Part shown: positions 1 through 5,184 of the stretch, piece by piece | Layout: every line of letters begins with the position of its first letter | How positions within the stretch are numbered: position 1 is the first letter of the stretch | Assembly: GCA_947380915.1 (NCBI GenBank) | Contig: CANCSY010000190.1 | Location: 1 to 6,306, forward strand | DNA from: Beijerinckiaceae bacterium | Lineage (GTDB): Bacteria; Pseudomonadota; Alphaproteobacteria; Rhizobiales; Beijerinckiaceae | Length of the DNA stretch: 6,306 bases | Reading direction: 5' to 3' | Program-made: the position numbers and the translations under genes | The notes under the pieces: model-generated | Seen by the model: only the letters and a program-made list of their open reading frames with translations | Told to the model about the DNA's origin: nothing | Databases searched by the model: none

Positions 1-49
1 TTTTTTGGTAATGGAGAGGTCGACAGTTCAATCCTGTCTCGCAGCACCA
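1..49 (+). tRNA. 3' portion of tRNA-Thr (anticodon GGT), truncated; possibly an att-site remnant
   Basis: The sequence folds as the 3' part of a tRNA. The anticodon loop is at 5-11 (TTGGTAA, anticodon GGT at 7-9, threonine), the 3' anticodon strand at 12-16, and a variable loop AGGTC at 17-21. The T arm has stem GACAG (22-26), loop TTCAATC (27-33) and stem CTGTC (34-38). The acceptor strand TCGCAGC is at 39-45, discriminator A at 46 and encoded CCA at 47-49. The 5' half would lie left of the window. Bases 1-4 are TTTT, which pair poorly with TGGAG (one T-A pair, two T-G wobbles and a T-T mismatch next to the loop), where something like TCCA would be expected. It is therefore either a tRNA with a weak anticodon stem or the duplicated 3' end left by integration of an element at a tRNA-Thr gene. 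The identity of the 3' half is secure; whether the gene is intact is not. Confidence 0.68.
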
Positions 50-339
50 GTTATTCCAATGAAATAAAAAGTATGACTGCAGATCGCCCCATTTTGCCAC
101 AACACTCTTGGGAAAGTCCGTGTCGCTGTTCGCCGCCTGTCCCGGTCCAGCCCTCCTGTTTGGTTTGCGGTCCACCCTGACGCCGTCCTGAAAAGCCCGC
201 CAGCCGGAGTTCACGCCGCCGAGGGTTTTGAGCTTGACCGGCAAGCCGAAAGAGGTCGCGCAAATTAGCGCCTGATCGCGTTCATTGAAACGTCATTGAG
301 CCTGGACCCGTGCGTTGGACGCAGAAGTCTACCTCTTTC
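50..339. other. intergenic stretch with no supported gene
   Basis: This is about 290 bases between the tRNA 3' end and the stress-gene promoter. An open frame of about 70 codons exists on the minus strand, but it starts at TTG, lacks a convincing Shine-Dalgarno sequence and encodes an arginine/glycine-rich product resembling no family I know. I see no tRNA, convincing terminator, direct repeat or coding signal here. Confidence 0.5.
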
Positions 340-358
340 GATGGGAACCATTCCCATC
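340..358. repeat. 8-bp perfect inverted repeat, loop CCA, overlapping the promoter
   Basis: The left arm GATGGGAA (340-347) is followed by the loop CCA (348-350) and the right arm TTCCCATC (351-358), with every arm base paired. The left arm contains most of the putative -35 element GGAAC of the promoter at 344-368, so the symmetry could be an operator. It could equally be a chance consequence of GGAAC lying next to TTCCC. There is no T-run, so it is not a terminator. Confidence 0.5.
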
Positions 359-368
359 ATTACCGGTT
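344..368 (+). promoter_or_regulatory. putative EcfG-type (general stress response) promoter
   Basis: A GGAAC box (344-348) is followed after 16 bases by GGTT (365-368; CGGTT if read from 364). The alphaproteobacterial extracytoplasmic sigma factor EcfG/SigT, released through the PhyR-NepR partner switch, recognises GGAAC with 16-17 bases to CGTT, so this is one mismatch from consensus. Transcription would begin around 375, leaving a leader of about 45 bases before the GTG start at 421. The downstream genes (DUF3309, CsbD) are of the type commonly found in this regulon. The assignment rests on motif and context only. Confidence 0.5.
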
Positions 369-404
369 GCCAGCTTGTTGGGCAGCCTTTGCTGCTGGCG
401 CCAC

Positions 405-411
405 AGAAGGA
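405..411 (+). promoter_or_regulatory. ribosome binding site for the DUF3309 gene
   Basis: AGAAGGA lies 9 bases before the GTG at 421. It decides the start: an upstream in-frame GTG at 310 would add 37 residues unlike the family, would lie upstream of the putative promoter, and has no comparable site. Confidence 0.6.
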
Positions 412-420
412 AGACCAGCC

Positions 421-585
421 GTGTCCATTGGAACCATCATCCTCATCATATTGGTGATCGCCTTGCTGGGCGGCTTCAGCGGGATTGGTGGAGGACGGTT
501 TTACGGAACCGGCTATTATGGGGGCGGCGGGCTTGGGCTGATTGTGGTCATTCTTCTGATCCTGCTGCTGCTCGGCAGGATTTGA
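421..585 (+). CDS. DUF3309 family small membrane/glycine-rich protein
   Basis: This is a 54-residue peptide of unknown function. It opens with MSIGTIILIILVIALLGG, a hydrophobic segment (about residues 4-18). A glycine/tyrosine-rich middle follows (about 19-38, with GGG, GTGYYGGGG), then a second hydrophobic segment ending LLILLLLGRI. This hydrophobic-Gly-hydrophobic layout and the terminal LLLLGRI are characteristic of DUF3309, a family of roughly 50-residue proteins common in alphaproteobacteria. The start is GTG with AGAAGGA 9 bases upstream. It probably sits in or across the inner membrane. The EcfG-like promoter upstream and the CsbD gene 60 bases downstream suggest a role in general stress or stationary phase. 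Family assignment is by recognition of the sequence pattern, and the molecular role is not known. Confidence 0.85.
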   Translation: MSIGTIILIILVIALLGGFSGIGGGRFYGTGYYGGGGLGLIVVILLILLLLGRI

Positions 586-645
586 CCCGTCTCGATCTTC
601 ATGGCCTCACCCACTCGTGGGCGGGACGAAACGCGGGAGTTTGAA

Positions 646-834
646 ATGCCGGACAAGGATCGGATCGCAGGATCAGGCAAGCAGATCAAGGGCGCTGTCA
701 AGGAAGCGGTTGGCAAGACTTTTGGCGATACAAAACTGGTGGCGGAAGGCGCTGCCGACAAGACAGAAGGCAAGGTTCAAAATGCTATGGGCGGCGTCAA
801 GGACACGATCAAGGAGGCGCTCAAAAGCAAATAG
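646..834 (+). CDS. CsbD family stress-response protein
   Basis: This is a 62-residue, highly charged, soluble protein starting MPDKDRIAGSGKQIKGAVKE. The pattern (DRI.G..KQIKGAVKEAVGK, then KLVAEGAADKTEGKVQNAMGGVKDTIKEAL) is the CsbD-like repeat of short amphipathic helices. Family members are small, lysine/alanine/glycine-rich proteins: CsbD of Bacillus subtilis is under sigma-B, and in proteobacteria they are typical general-stress genes of unknown biochemical action. The ATG at 646 is preceded by GGGAG (635-639) with 6 bases of spacing. An earlier in-frame ATG at 601 would add 15 residues outside the family and has no evident site. It lies 60 bases after the DUF3309 gene in the same direction and is likely co-transcribed from the stress promoter, since I see no GGAAC box of its own. 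Confidence 0.9.
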   Translation: MPDKDRIAGSGKQIKGAVKEAVGKTFGDTKLVAEGAADKTEGKVQNAMGGVKDTIKEALKSK

Positions 835-861
835 GCGCCTTCGATCGAGAGCGCAGGGCAT

Positions 862-885
862 GAACGAAGCTCGTGAGCTTCGTTC
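862..885. repeat. perfect 11-bp inverted repeat in the convergent intergenic region
   Basis: The arm GAACGAAGCTC (862-872) is followed by GT and then the exact reverse complement GAGCTTCGTTC (875-885). As RNA it would form a stem of about 10 pairs closed by a four-base CGTG loop on the plus strand. It has no T-run on either side, so it is not a canonical terminator, but it sits between the converging csbD and cynS transcripts and could stabilise or end both. Nothing identifies it as a known repeat family. Confidence 0.6.
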
Positions 886-900
886 GAGTTGCGCCAGTGT

Positions 901-926
901 GGACCATCCTGCGGGCGGTCCTTTTT
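901..926 (+). terminator. probable rho-independent terminator of the csbD transcript
   Basis: GGACC (901-905) pairs with GGTCC (917-921), and an inner CC (908-909)/GG (913-914) pairing is possible within the loop. Five T residues (922-926) follow directly. It lies 66 bases after the csbD stop and just beyond the 3' end of the converging cynS gene. The outer stem is only 5 pairs, so strength is uncertain. On the minus strand the same hairpin lacks a T-run. Confidence 0.55.
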
Positions 927-942
927 CATTCAAGAGCCGCGC

Positions 943-1425
943 CTATTCTTCCTTGAAGCCATAGGCGGGGATGCCCTGCTCGTTGTGGTAATATTTGTAG
1001 GGCAGGAACTTGCCGCTCATGGTGATCTTGACGCGGTCGCCCTTCTCATGGGGCAGGCGCTCCATCTCCATGTCGAAGTCGATGGCGGACATGATGCCGT
1101 CGCCATATTCCTCTTCGATCAGCGCCTTCCAGGCGGGACCATTGACCATGACCAGCTCGAAGAAGCGATAGATCAGCGGATCGGTCGGCGGCATCTGGGT
1201 TCCGCGATGGGGAACCTCGTTCAGCATGCGCTCTTCCATTTCCGTGAGGCCGAAGAGTGCCGAGGCCTTTGCCGCCAGCGGCTTCACCAGCTTCATCTGG
1301 CCCAGCAGGGCGCCAACGATCAGCACCGGTGACATGCCACCGATCTCGCCCACGATGTATTTCCAGGTCCAGCCCTTCTCGCGCTTGATGTCGAGAATCT
1401 TTTCGGTGAGGTCGGCTCTTTTCAT
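943..1425 (-). CDS. cynS: cyanate hydratase (cyanase)
   Basis: Cyanase catalyses the bicarbonate-dependent breakdown of cyanate: cyanate and bicarbonate give carbamate and CO2, and carbamate falls to ammonia and CO2. It is a cytoplasmic homodecamer. The 160-residue product has the family's helical N-terminal domain (about 1-70) and the C-terminal catalytic domain with PTDPLIYRFFE and GDGIMSAIDF. The catalytic triad Arg96, Glu99 and Ser122 of the E. coli enzyme corresponds to Arg87, Glu90 and Ser113 here, all present. The ATG is preceded by AAGGA with 7 bases of spacing. The N-terminus is shorter than in E. coli (156 residues in all), and a 14-residue tail (about 147-160) follows the usual LPYK-type end. 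It is the last gene of the leftward operon, 32 bases after the ABC ATPase gene, which ties it to the transporter. Confidence 0.96.
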   Translation of the reverse strand: MKRADLTEKILDIKREKGWTWKYIVGEIGGMSPVLIVGALLGQMKLVKPLAAKASALFGLTEMEERMLNEVPHRGTQMPPTDPLIYRFFELVMVNGPAWKALIEEEYGDGIMSAIDFDMEMERLPHEKGDRVKITMSGKFLPYKYYHNEQGIPAYGFKEE

Positions 1426-1457
1426 GGTCTTGTCCTTTTCTTCTGGATGGAAAGCTT

Positions 1458-2324
1458 TCAGGCCACTGCTGGCTGTTTCGCGCCGGGCCTGACCACAGGC
1501 GGTTTCTTGCGGTCATAGTCGGCGGGAATGTCGGTCTTGAAGGTGACGCTGCGAGCCACCAGAAAATCGATCAGGTGATTGCGCAGCGGATAGTAATCAG
1601 TGTGGCGATGGATCTCGTCGCGCTTGCGCTCCGCTGGCAAGGGGTTTTCGACGATCTCCGCGATCATGGCCCCGGGGCCATTGGTCATAAGCACGATCTT
1701 GTCGGCGAGATACATGGCTTCGTCAACATCGTGGGTGATCATGAACAGCGTCTGGCCGGTATCGCGGCAAATGCGGCGCACCTCGTCCTGCAGGGCGCCA
1801 CGCGTGAGGGCGTCGAGCGCCGAGAAGGGCTCGTCCATGAGCAGGATCTTGGGCTCGATGGAGAGCGCGCGCGCAATGCCCACGCGCTGGCGCATGCCGC
1901 CCGAGAGCTCCGCAGGGCGCTTCATCTCCGCCCCATGCAAGCCCACCAGATCAATGGCGCGCTGTGCGCGCTCCAGCACCTCAGCGCGCTTGAGCGAAGG
2001 CCAGCGGGAGGACACCGCATAGGCCACATTGCCCAGCGCCGTCTTCCAGGGCAGCAGCGCATGGCTCTGAAAGATCACGGCGCGGTCGAGGCCGGGTGCG
2101 GTGATCTGCTTCTCGTCGATGAAGACGAAGCCTTCGTCAGGCTGGTCGAGGCCCGCCAGCACATTCAGCACCGTGGACTTGCCGCAGCCGGAATGGCCGA
2201 TGATGCAGACGAATTCGCCGCGCGCGATGGAGAGCGACACATCCTCGAAGATCGTCACGGGCTCGCCGCCCCGGGAGGGAAAGCGCCGCGCGATCCCCTC
2301 GATGGAGATGAAACGATTGCTCAC
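1458..2324 (-). CDS. ABC transporter ATP-binding protein, NrtD/SsuB/TauB type (cyanate/nitrate-like uptake)
   Basis: This cytoplasmic ATPase subunit powers the importer encoded with it. The 288 residues hold a complete ABC domain: Walker A GHSGCGKST (43-51), Q-loop Gln86, signature LSGGMRQR (140-147), Walker B ILLMDEP (160-166), D-loop SALD (168-171) and switch His198. These motifs are typical of the nitrate/sulfonate/taurine importer family, to which the cyanate transporter ATPase CynD also belongs. A tail of about 30 residues rich in Pro and Lys ends the protein. I chose the GTG at 2324: it has GGAG 7 bases upstream and follows the permease stop by 4 bases. An upstream ATG at 2378 would add 18 residues unlike the family and overlap the permease by 50 bases. 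The substrate is inferred from the adjoining cyanase gene. Confidence 0.93.
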   Translation of the reverse strand: MSNRFISIEGIARRFPSRGGEPVTIFEDVSLSIARGEFVCIIGHSGCGKSTVLNVLAGLDQPDEGFVFIDEKQITAPGLDRAVIFQSHALLPWKTALGNVAYAVSSRWPSLKRAEVLERAQRAIDLVGLHGAEMKRPAELSGGMRQRVGIARALSIEPKILLMDEPFSALDALTRGALQDEVRRICRDTGQTLFMITHDVDEAMYLADKIVLMTNGPGAMIAEIVENPLPAERKRDEIHRHTDYYPLRNHLIDFLVARSVTFKTDIPADYDRKKPPVVRPGAKQPAVA

Positions 2325-2328
2325 GCGC

Positions 2329-3174
2329 TCACTCCGGGAAGGTGACGGCGCGGGCTGCGCGCGCGAGCAATTGATCAAGCAACATGCCGACCACGCCGAT
2401 CAGCAGGATGGCGATGATGACATTGGTGATGGAGAGGTTGTTCCATTCGTTCCAGACGAAATAACCAATCCCCGTGCCACCCACGAGCATCTCGGCGGCG
2501 ACAATCACCAGCCAGGCGATGCCGATGGAAATGCGCATGCCCGTGAAGATGGTGGGCGCGGCGGCGGGCAGGATCACGGTGAAGGCGCGCCGCCATGGGC
2601 CGACCTCAAGGGTGCGCGCCACGTTCAGCCATTCCTTGCGCACGCCCGACACGCCAAAGGCCGTATTCACCAGCATGGGCCAGAGCGAACAGATGAAGAT
2701 GACGAAGATGGCGGAAAGCCCGGAGTCCTTGATCGTGTAAAGCGCCAGCGGCATCCAGGCCAATGGCGACACAGGTTTCATGATCTGGATGAAGGGGTCG
2801 AGCGCCCTGTTCATCAAGGGCGACATGCCGATGAGAAAGCCCAGCGGAATCGCCACCAGCACCGCAAGGCCATAGCCCGCCGCCACGCGCATCATGGAGA
2901 AAGCGAGCTGGATGCCAAGGCCCTTGTCGTTCGGCCCTTTGTCGTAAAAGGGATGGCGGAGATGCTCGATGAGCTTGGCCCCGACATCCAGTGGTCCTGG
3001 CATGGCCGACTTGCCCTGGGTGGCGGTGGCGCCCATCAGCTTCGCATATTCGGGATCCATGGCGGGGCCCGCAGGACCGCCGCGCGTGCCCATGTGCCAG
3101 GCCAGCGCGAAGATCACGAAGATCAGCAGGGAGAGCACGCCCGCGCGAAGCGACAGGGGAGCGGCGCTGGTCAT
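2329..3174 (-). CDS. ABC transporter permease, NrtB/CmpB type (cyanate/nitrate-like uptake)
   Basis: This is the inner-membrane channel subunit, presumably a homodimer, of the importer. The 281 residues begin with one hydrophobic segment (about 11-28), then a soluble stretch (about 29-88) containing MDPEYAKLMG and a proline/glycine-rich part. About five further membrane segments follow (roughly 94-116, 128-148, 153-174, 209-230 and 249-268). The cytoplasmic coupling loop that docks on the ATPase is recognisable at about 185-207, with ARTLEVGPWRRAF leading into ILPAAAP. Length and pattern match the NrtB/SsuC/TauC branch of the BPD-type permeases. The ATG lies one base after the stop of the binding-protein gene (TGA-C-ATG), with GAGG 5 bases upstream, so translation is probably coupled. 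Cyanate as substrate is inferred from context. Confidence 0.93.
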   Translation of the reverse strand: MTSAAPLSLRAGVLSLLIFVIFALAWHMGTRGGPAGPAMDPEYAKLMGATATQGKSAMPGPLDVGAKLIEHLRHPFYDKGPNDKGLGIQLAFSMMRVAAGYGLAVLVAIPLGFLIGMSPLMNRALDPFIQIMKPVSPLAWMPLALYTIKDSGLSAIFVIFICSLWPMLVNTAFGVSGVRKEWLNVARTLEVGPWRRAFTVILPAAAPTIFTGMRISIGIAWLVIVAAEMLVGGTGIGYFVWNEWNNLSITNVIIAILLIGVVGMLLDQLLARAARAVTFPE

Positions 3175-3175
3175 G

Positions 3176-4540
3176 TCAGCCTCGCTTCATGGCGAAGCTG
3201 TTGACGTAATCGTCAGGCTTGGTGGGATCAAAGGTCTTGCCCATGACGACGAAGCTTTTCGATGGTGCGGCGGGGGGCGTGAGGCCAGCGTCCTTCATGG
3301 CCTTGGCCGCGTCGGTGGCGAGGAAGATCTGCTTGGCGACGCCGGCATAATCAATGTCGCCCTTGATCTGCCCCCAACGCTTCATCTGTGTCATCATCCA
3401 CACCGCGAAGCTCTCGTAGGGGAAGGGATCGAAAGTGATGCGCGCGGGGTCTTTCTTCACGCCGCCCAGACCATCCGCATAGGTGCCCGTGAGCACCTGT
3501 TCCAGCACGGTGACGGGTGCGTTGAGATAGTTGGCGGGCGCGATGGCCTCGGCGATTTCCTTGCGGTTTTCGGCCTTCGAGGCATAGGCGGTGGCGTCGA
3601 GAATGGCGCGCAGTAGGGCGGCGTAGGAATTGGGGGATTCCCCGATGAAGGCGCGGCTCGCCGAGAAGGAGCAGCAGGGATGCCCGTCCCAGATCTCCTT
3701 GGAGAGCATGTGGATGAAGCCCACGCCATCATAGACCGCGCGCTGCGCGATATTGTCGGGCGCGAGGAAACCGTCGATATTGTCGGCGCGCAGGTTGGCG
3801 ACCATTTCCGGCGGCGGCACGGAGCGCAGCTGCACATCGGTGTCGGGGTCTATGCCGTTTTCGGCGAGATAGTAGCGCAGCAGATAATTGTGCATGGAAT
3901 AGTCGAAGGGAATGGCGAGGCGGAAGCCTTTCCAGTCCTTCGGGTTGCGCTTGTCCTTGTGCTTCATGGCCAGCGTGATGGCCTGGCCGTTGATATTCTC
4001 GATGGCGGGAACGGCGAAGGGAATGGGTGTGGAGCCAAGGCCCAGCGATATGGCGATGGGCATGGCGGCCAGCATATGAGCTGCGTCATATTCCTTGTTG
4101 ATGGTCTTGTCGCGAATGACCGCCCAGCCAGCGGTCTTCACCACCTCCACATTCAGCCCCTGCTTTTTATAAAAACCCATGGGCTCGGCCATGATGATGG
4201 GCGTGGCGCAGGAAATCGGGATAAAGCCGACCTTGAGATCGGTCTTCTCGGGCTTTCCCGCTTGCGCGAAGGCTTCGGTGGCGGCGGCCAGCGGGAAGAA
4301 GGAGGCGATGGCGGAGGCCAGCGTCGAGGCGCCGACGCCCTGCAGCAGGGCGCGCCTTTGCAGGGGATTTGGCGCAATGGCGCGCAGCACAGTCTGTTCT
4401 ACCGTGCGCCCATAGAGCTTGGCGTCATCGGCGGCTGTGTCTGATATCACCGTGCAGGCGCGCTCATGTTCGATCTGCGAGGCATGGGCGCCGCAGGAGC
4501 AGCCGGGCTTCATGGTGTAGGGGCCTGAGGATTTTTTCAT
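3176..4540 (-). CDS. ABC transporter substrate-binding protein, NrtA/CmpA family, twin-arginine signal
   Basis: This is the periplasmic ligand-binding protein of the importer, 454 residues. A long N-terminal lead (1-61) carries C14-S-C16 and His19, His25 and Cys29. It is followed by a twin-arginine signal: Arg62-Arg63 in QRRALLQG, a hydrophobic core at about 64-88, and likely cleavage after AFA (about 92). The mature part begins near KTDLKVGFIP and matches the NrtA/CmpA fold, with GWAVIRDK, DAAHMLAAMP, INGQAIT, MHNYLLRYYL and PPPEMVANL. By alignment from memory, Trp139, Gln186 and His217 match NrtA ligand residues Trp102, Gln155 and His196, but the Lys269 position falls on Cys290 in GHPCCSF. 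The ATG at 4540 is preferred because AGGAG lies 8 bases upstream. An ATG at 4576, overlapping the preceding stop as ATGA, would add 12 residues but has no evident site. Cyanate or a related anion is the likely ligand by context. Confidence 0.92.
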   Translation of the reverse strand: MKKSSGPYTMKPGCSCGAHASQIEHERACTVISDTAADDAKLYGRTVEQTVLRAIAPNPLQRRALLQGVGASTLASAIASFFPLAAATEAFAQAGKPEKTDLKVGFIPISCATPIIMAEPMGFYKKQGLNVEVVKTAGWAVIRDKTINKEYDAAHMLAAMPIAISLGLGSTPIPFAVPAIENINGQAITLAMKHKDKRNPKDWKGFRLAIPFDYSMHNYLLRYYLAENGIDPDTDVQLRSVPPPEMVANLRADNIDGFLAPDNIAQRAVYDGVGFIHMLSKEIWDGHPCCSFSASRAFIGESPNSYAALLRAILDATAYASKAENRKEIAEAIAPANYLNAPVTVLEQVLTGTYADGLGGVKKDPARITFDPFPYESFAVWMMTQMKRWGQIKGDIDYAGVAKQIFLATDAAKAMKDAGLTPPAAPSKSFVVMGKTFDPTKPDDYVNSFAMKRG

Positions 4541-4548
4541 GTCAGCGT

Positions 4549-4553
4549 CTCCT
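4549..4553 (-). promoter_or_regulatory. ribosome binding site deciding the binding-protein start
   Basis: AGGAG on the minus strand lies 8 bases before the ATG at 4540. The alternative ATG at 4576, which overlaps the upstream stop, has no purine-rich site before it and could be reached only by translational coupling. Confidence 0.6.
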
Positions 4554-4572
4554 GAGCGAGGTCTGTACGGGC

Positions 4573-5175
4573 TCATGCAAGATTGATGCGCGCCAGCTCC
4601 GCCTCGACGAAATCGAGACGATCCTGACCGAAGAAATTCTCCGCGCCGATGCGCATGGTGGGCGAGCCGATGACGCCCTGCGCGATGGCGTCTTGCGTGT
4701 TCGCGTCATAGGCCGCGCGCACCGCGTCTGACCTTGCGTCAGCGAGAACCTTCGCCGCATCGAGCCCGCAGGCCTGCGCAAGCGCGGCGATTGTTTCTGC
4801 GTTCGCGATGTCTTCATCCCGCGCCCAGACCGCGCCGAGGATCGCGTCAATGAAGGGCGCAGCATCGGCGCTCACCGCTTGCGCCGCGATGATGGCGCAG
4901 GAGGCGAGGCTTGCGTCCACGGGCCAGTGTTTGGGAATGGCGTTCAGCCGCAGGGCGCGGCGCTGCGCCCAGCGCATCATATCTTTGCGCCGCCAGGCGA
5001 GGCGAGCAGGTGACTGCCTGGCGGGCGCTATGGTGTCGACGGCGGCGAAGACGCGCGCGATATCCACGGGCCGATGGTCCAACTCCGCGCCATGGCGTTT
5101 CGCCAAAGCGCAGAGCTCAGCAAAGCCCAGATAGGCGAAGCCGGACATTGGCGAGAAATAATGGATCACGCGCAC
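4573..5175 (-). CDS. 2-hydroxychromene-2-carboxylate isomerase family protein (DsbA-fold, kappa-GST-like)
   Basis: The family is a thioredoxin-fold group related to kappa-class glutathione transferases. Its namesake (NahD of naphthalene degradation) isomerises 2-hydroxychromene-2-carboxylate using glutathione. The 200-residue product matches family length and landmarks. The N-terminal YFSPMSGFAYLG aligns Ser11 with the glutathione-contacting Ser11 of NahD. RPVDIARV and MMRWAQRRALRL match the equivalent NahD segments. GSPTM (170-174) holds the cis-proline (Pro172), followed by FFGQDRLDFVE. There is no CxxC, so it is not a disulfide oxidoreductase. The GTG at 5175 has GAGGAA 5 bases upstream, overlapping the preceding stop; a second GTG two codons later is possible. 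No naphthalene pathway genes are present, so the true substrate is probably different, perhaps a glutathione adduct in the pathway served by this operon. Confidence 0.88.
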   Translation of the reverse strand: MRVIHYFSPMSGFAYLGFAELCALAKRHGAELDHRPVDIARVFAAVDTIAPARQSPARLAWRRKDMMRWAQRRALRLNAIPKHWPVDASLASCAIIAAQAVSADAAPFIDAILGAVWARDEDIANAETIAALAQACGLDAAKVLADARSDAVRAAYDANTQDAIAQGVIGSPTMRIGAENFFGQDRLDFVEAELARINLA

Positions 5176-5184
5176 GCGTTTTCC

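Noticed and set aside
1..6. T-run at the left edge as a terminator tail
   Set aside because: No stem can be seen because the window starts here; it cannot be supported.
51..263. Minus-strand open frame of about 70 codons beside the tRNA
   Set aside because: TTG start, no good Shine-Dalgarno, arginine/glycine-rich product with no recognisable family; its 3' end abuts the tRNA. Likely chance.
310..420. N-terminal extension of the DUF3309 gene from GTG at 310
   Set aside because: Extra residues do not resemble the family, the start would precede the likely promoter, and the GTG at 421 has a good ribosome binding site.
610..621. Small CCCAC/GTGGG inverted repeat before csbD
   Set aside because: Five pairs with a two-base centre, easily chance in GC-rich sequence, and no T-run; too weak to call a terminator or attenuator.
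1450..1459. GAAAGCTTTC palindrome between ATPase and cynS genes
   Set aside because: Only 10 bases, centred on a common restriction-type palindrome and overlapping the ATPase stop; no T-run or regulatory context.
1575..2345. Plus-strand open frame of 256 codons opposite the ATPase
   Set aside because: Antisense shadow of a gene with intact Walker and signature motifs; no recognisable product.
2101..3204. Long plus-strand open frame of 367 codons opposite the ATPase and permease genes
   Set aside because: The product is His/Asp/Gly/Arg-rich low-complexity sequence, typical of the antisense of GC-rich genes; the minus strand here encodes clear ABC transporter proteins.
3680..4444. Plus-strand open frame of 254 codons opposite the binding-protein gene
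   Set aside because: Composition rich in Gly, His, Asp and Val without family features; opposite strand is a clear NrtA/CmpA-type protein.
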